From Sphingomonas sp. HITSZ_GF (lineage in GTDB: Bacteria > Pseudomonadota > Alphaproteobacteria > Sphingomonadales > Sphingomonadaceae), in assembly GCF_029543155.1 (NCBI RefSeq), contig NZ_JARQXA010000001.1:868001-932000 (forward strand): 64,000 bases of DNA. Reading direction: 5' to 3'. The translations under genes and the position numbers were made by a program. Every line of letters begins with the position of its first letter. Position 1 is the stretch's first letter. Under the pieces are notes generated by a model, which did not search any database, had not been told where the DNA came from, and saw only the letters and a program-made list of their open reading frames with translations. Shown piece after piece: positions 63,416 to 64,000 of the stretch.

Positions 63416-64000
63416 CAGAGCGTCGCTTCGATCTCGCGCGCGGCGAGGTCGGGGTCCGCGGCCTGAGTGATCGGGCGGCCGACCACCAGGATCGAGGCGC
63501 CGGCATCGAGCGCGGCGCGCGGGGTGACCACGCGCTTCTGGTCGCCGATCACGCCGTTCGCCGGGCGCACGCCGGGGATGACGAAGAAGCCGTCATGCCA
63601 GAGCTTCTTGGCGGCTGCAACTTCGTTGCCCGAGCAGACGATGCCGTCGACGCCTGCCGACCTCGCCAGCTCGGTCAGCCGCATCACCTGCTCGTGCGGA
63701 TCGGGCTTGAGGCCGATCGAGGTCAGGTCGCTGTCGTCGAGGCTGGTGAGCATCGTCACCGCGACAACCTTTGTGCCGGTCGGCGCCGCGGCCTTGGCAT
63801 CCTCCAACATCGCGCGGCCGCCGGCGGCATGCACGGTCAGGATCGCCGGTTCGAGCGGGCGCAGCGCCTGGATTGCCTTGGCGACGGTGTTGGGGATGTC
63901 GTGGAACTTGAGATCGAGGAAGATCGGCAGGCCGATATCGTGCATCTCGTGCACGCCGTGGCGGCCGTTCGCCATGAAGAATTCCAGGCCGAGCTTGATC
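63415..64000 (-). CDS. pyrF: Orotidine 5'-phosphate decarboxylase (5' end outside window)
   Basis: Last step of UMP synthesis. The frame is open to the window edge, so the first roughly 30 residues are missing; an internal Met at 63975 is not the real start. The catalytic tetrad region DLKFHDIPNTV is visible soon after the edge. GGRAMLEDA, VIPGVRPANGVIGDQKR and the phosphate-binding LVVGRPITQA complete the barrel. It overlaps the downstream exported-protein gene by TGATG. Confidence 0.96.
   Translation of the reverse strand, partial: IKLGLEFFMANGRHGVHEMHDIGLPIFLDLKFHDIPNTVAKAIQALRPLEPAILTVHAAGGRAMLEDAKAAAPTGTKVVAVTMLTSLDDSDLTSIGLKPDPHEQVMRLTELARSAGVDGIVCSGNEVAAAKKLWHDGFFVIPGVRPANGVIGDQKRVVTPRAALDAGASILVVGRPITQAADPDLAAREIEATL

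Overview
The window looks like chromosome of a sphingomonad (Sphingomonadales, Alphaproteobacteria; Sphingomonas-like). This is inferred from the uniformly high GC content and G/C-ending codons, the gene neighbourhoods (pyrF, trpF-trpB-trpA-accD-folC, an arginine succinyltransferase cluster with an M20 hydrolase, an oxygen-tolerant-type korAB pair) and the dense small palindromic intergenic repeats. No rRNA, CRISPR array or prophage was seen. One tRNA-Arg(ACG) is present. Both window edges cut genes: valS at the left lacks its 5' part, and pyrF at the right, on the minus strand, lacks its 5' part.

Layout. 1-8.2 kb (+): valS end, a MATE exporter, hemB, three overlapping GNAT acetyltransferase paralogs and a fused MFS/spermidine-synthase-like protein. 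8.2-15.8 kb (mostly -): a lipoprotein, tRNA-Arg, a sensor kinase whose phospho-acceptor histidine is replaced by glycine, the M20 hydrolase-astA-astB arginine catabolic operon, a DUF481 outer-membrane protein and rppH. 15.9-23.7 kb (+): a histone-deacetylase-family enzyme, korA-korB, an acyltransferase, a cyclopropane-fatty-acid synthase-like methyltransferase and a beta-lactamase-fold hydrolase. 23.8-30.4 kb: an SDR enzyme, purF, hisI, two small proteins, a MerR regulator with an acyl-CoA dehydrogenase, then a small GIY-YIG nuclease gene lying between two inverted arms of the local palindromic repeat.

30.5-39 kb: a SleB-type cell wall hydrolase, cysK overlapping an MFS gene, a 25-residue membrane peptide, a hemerythrin-like protein, a glycine-zipper protein and a PAS-GGDEF-EAL-PilZ-like cyclic-di-GMP protein. 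39-41.06 kb is a small accessory patch: a putative HTH protein, a PIN/Phd-type toxin-antitoxin pair and an AT-richer membrane protein. 41-50 kb: uvrD/pcrA, a phosphate transporter behind a three-heptad Pho box, an MHS-type MFS protein, rsmD-rluB and an orphan response regulator. 50-55 kb: a Rieske oxygenase and an ampG-TPR-DUF2939 operon. 55-64 kb: the folC/accD/trpA/trpB/trpF biosynthetic block, a TonB-C protein, a GNAT, a divergent HxlR/SDR pair and pyrF.

The most striking non-genic signal is a set of about seventeen bipartite palindromic repeats in at least four sequence families, almost all in intergenic gaps. Some share conserved spacers, so they look like mobilised units rather than simple terminators. 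The GIY-YIG cassette at 29934-30394 has the same arm arrangement with a nuclease gene in place of the short spacer. It is the best candidate here for an undescribed system, a nuclease-linked repeat element. The second is the sensor kinase lacking its H-box histidine.
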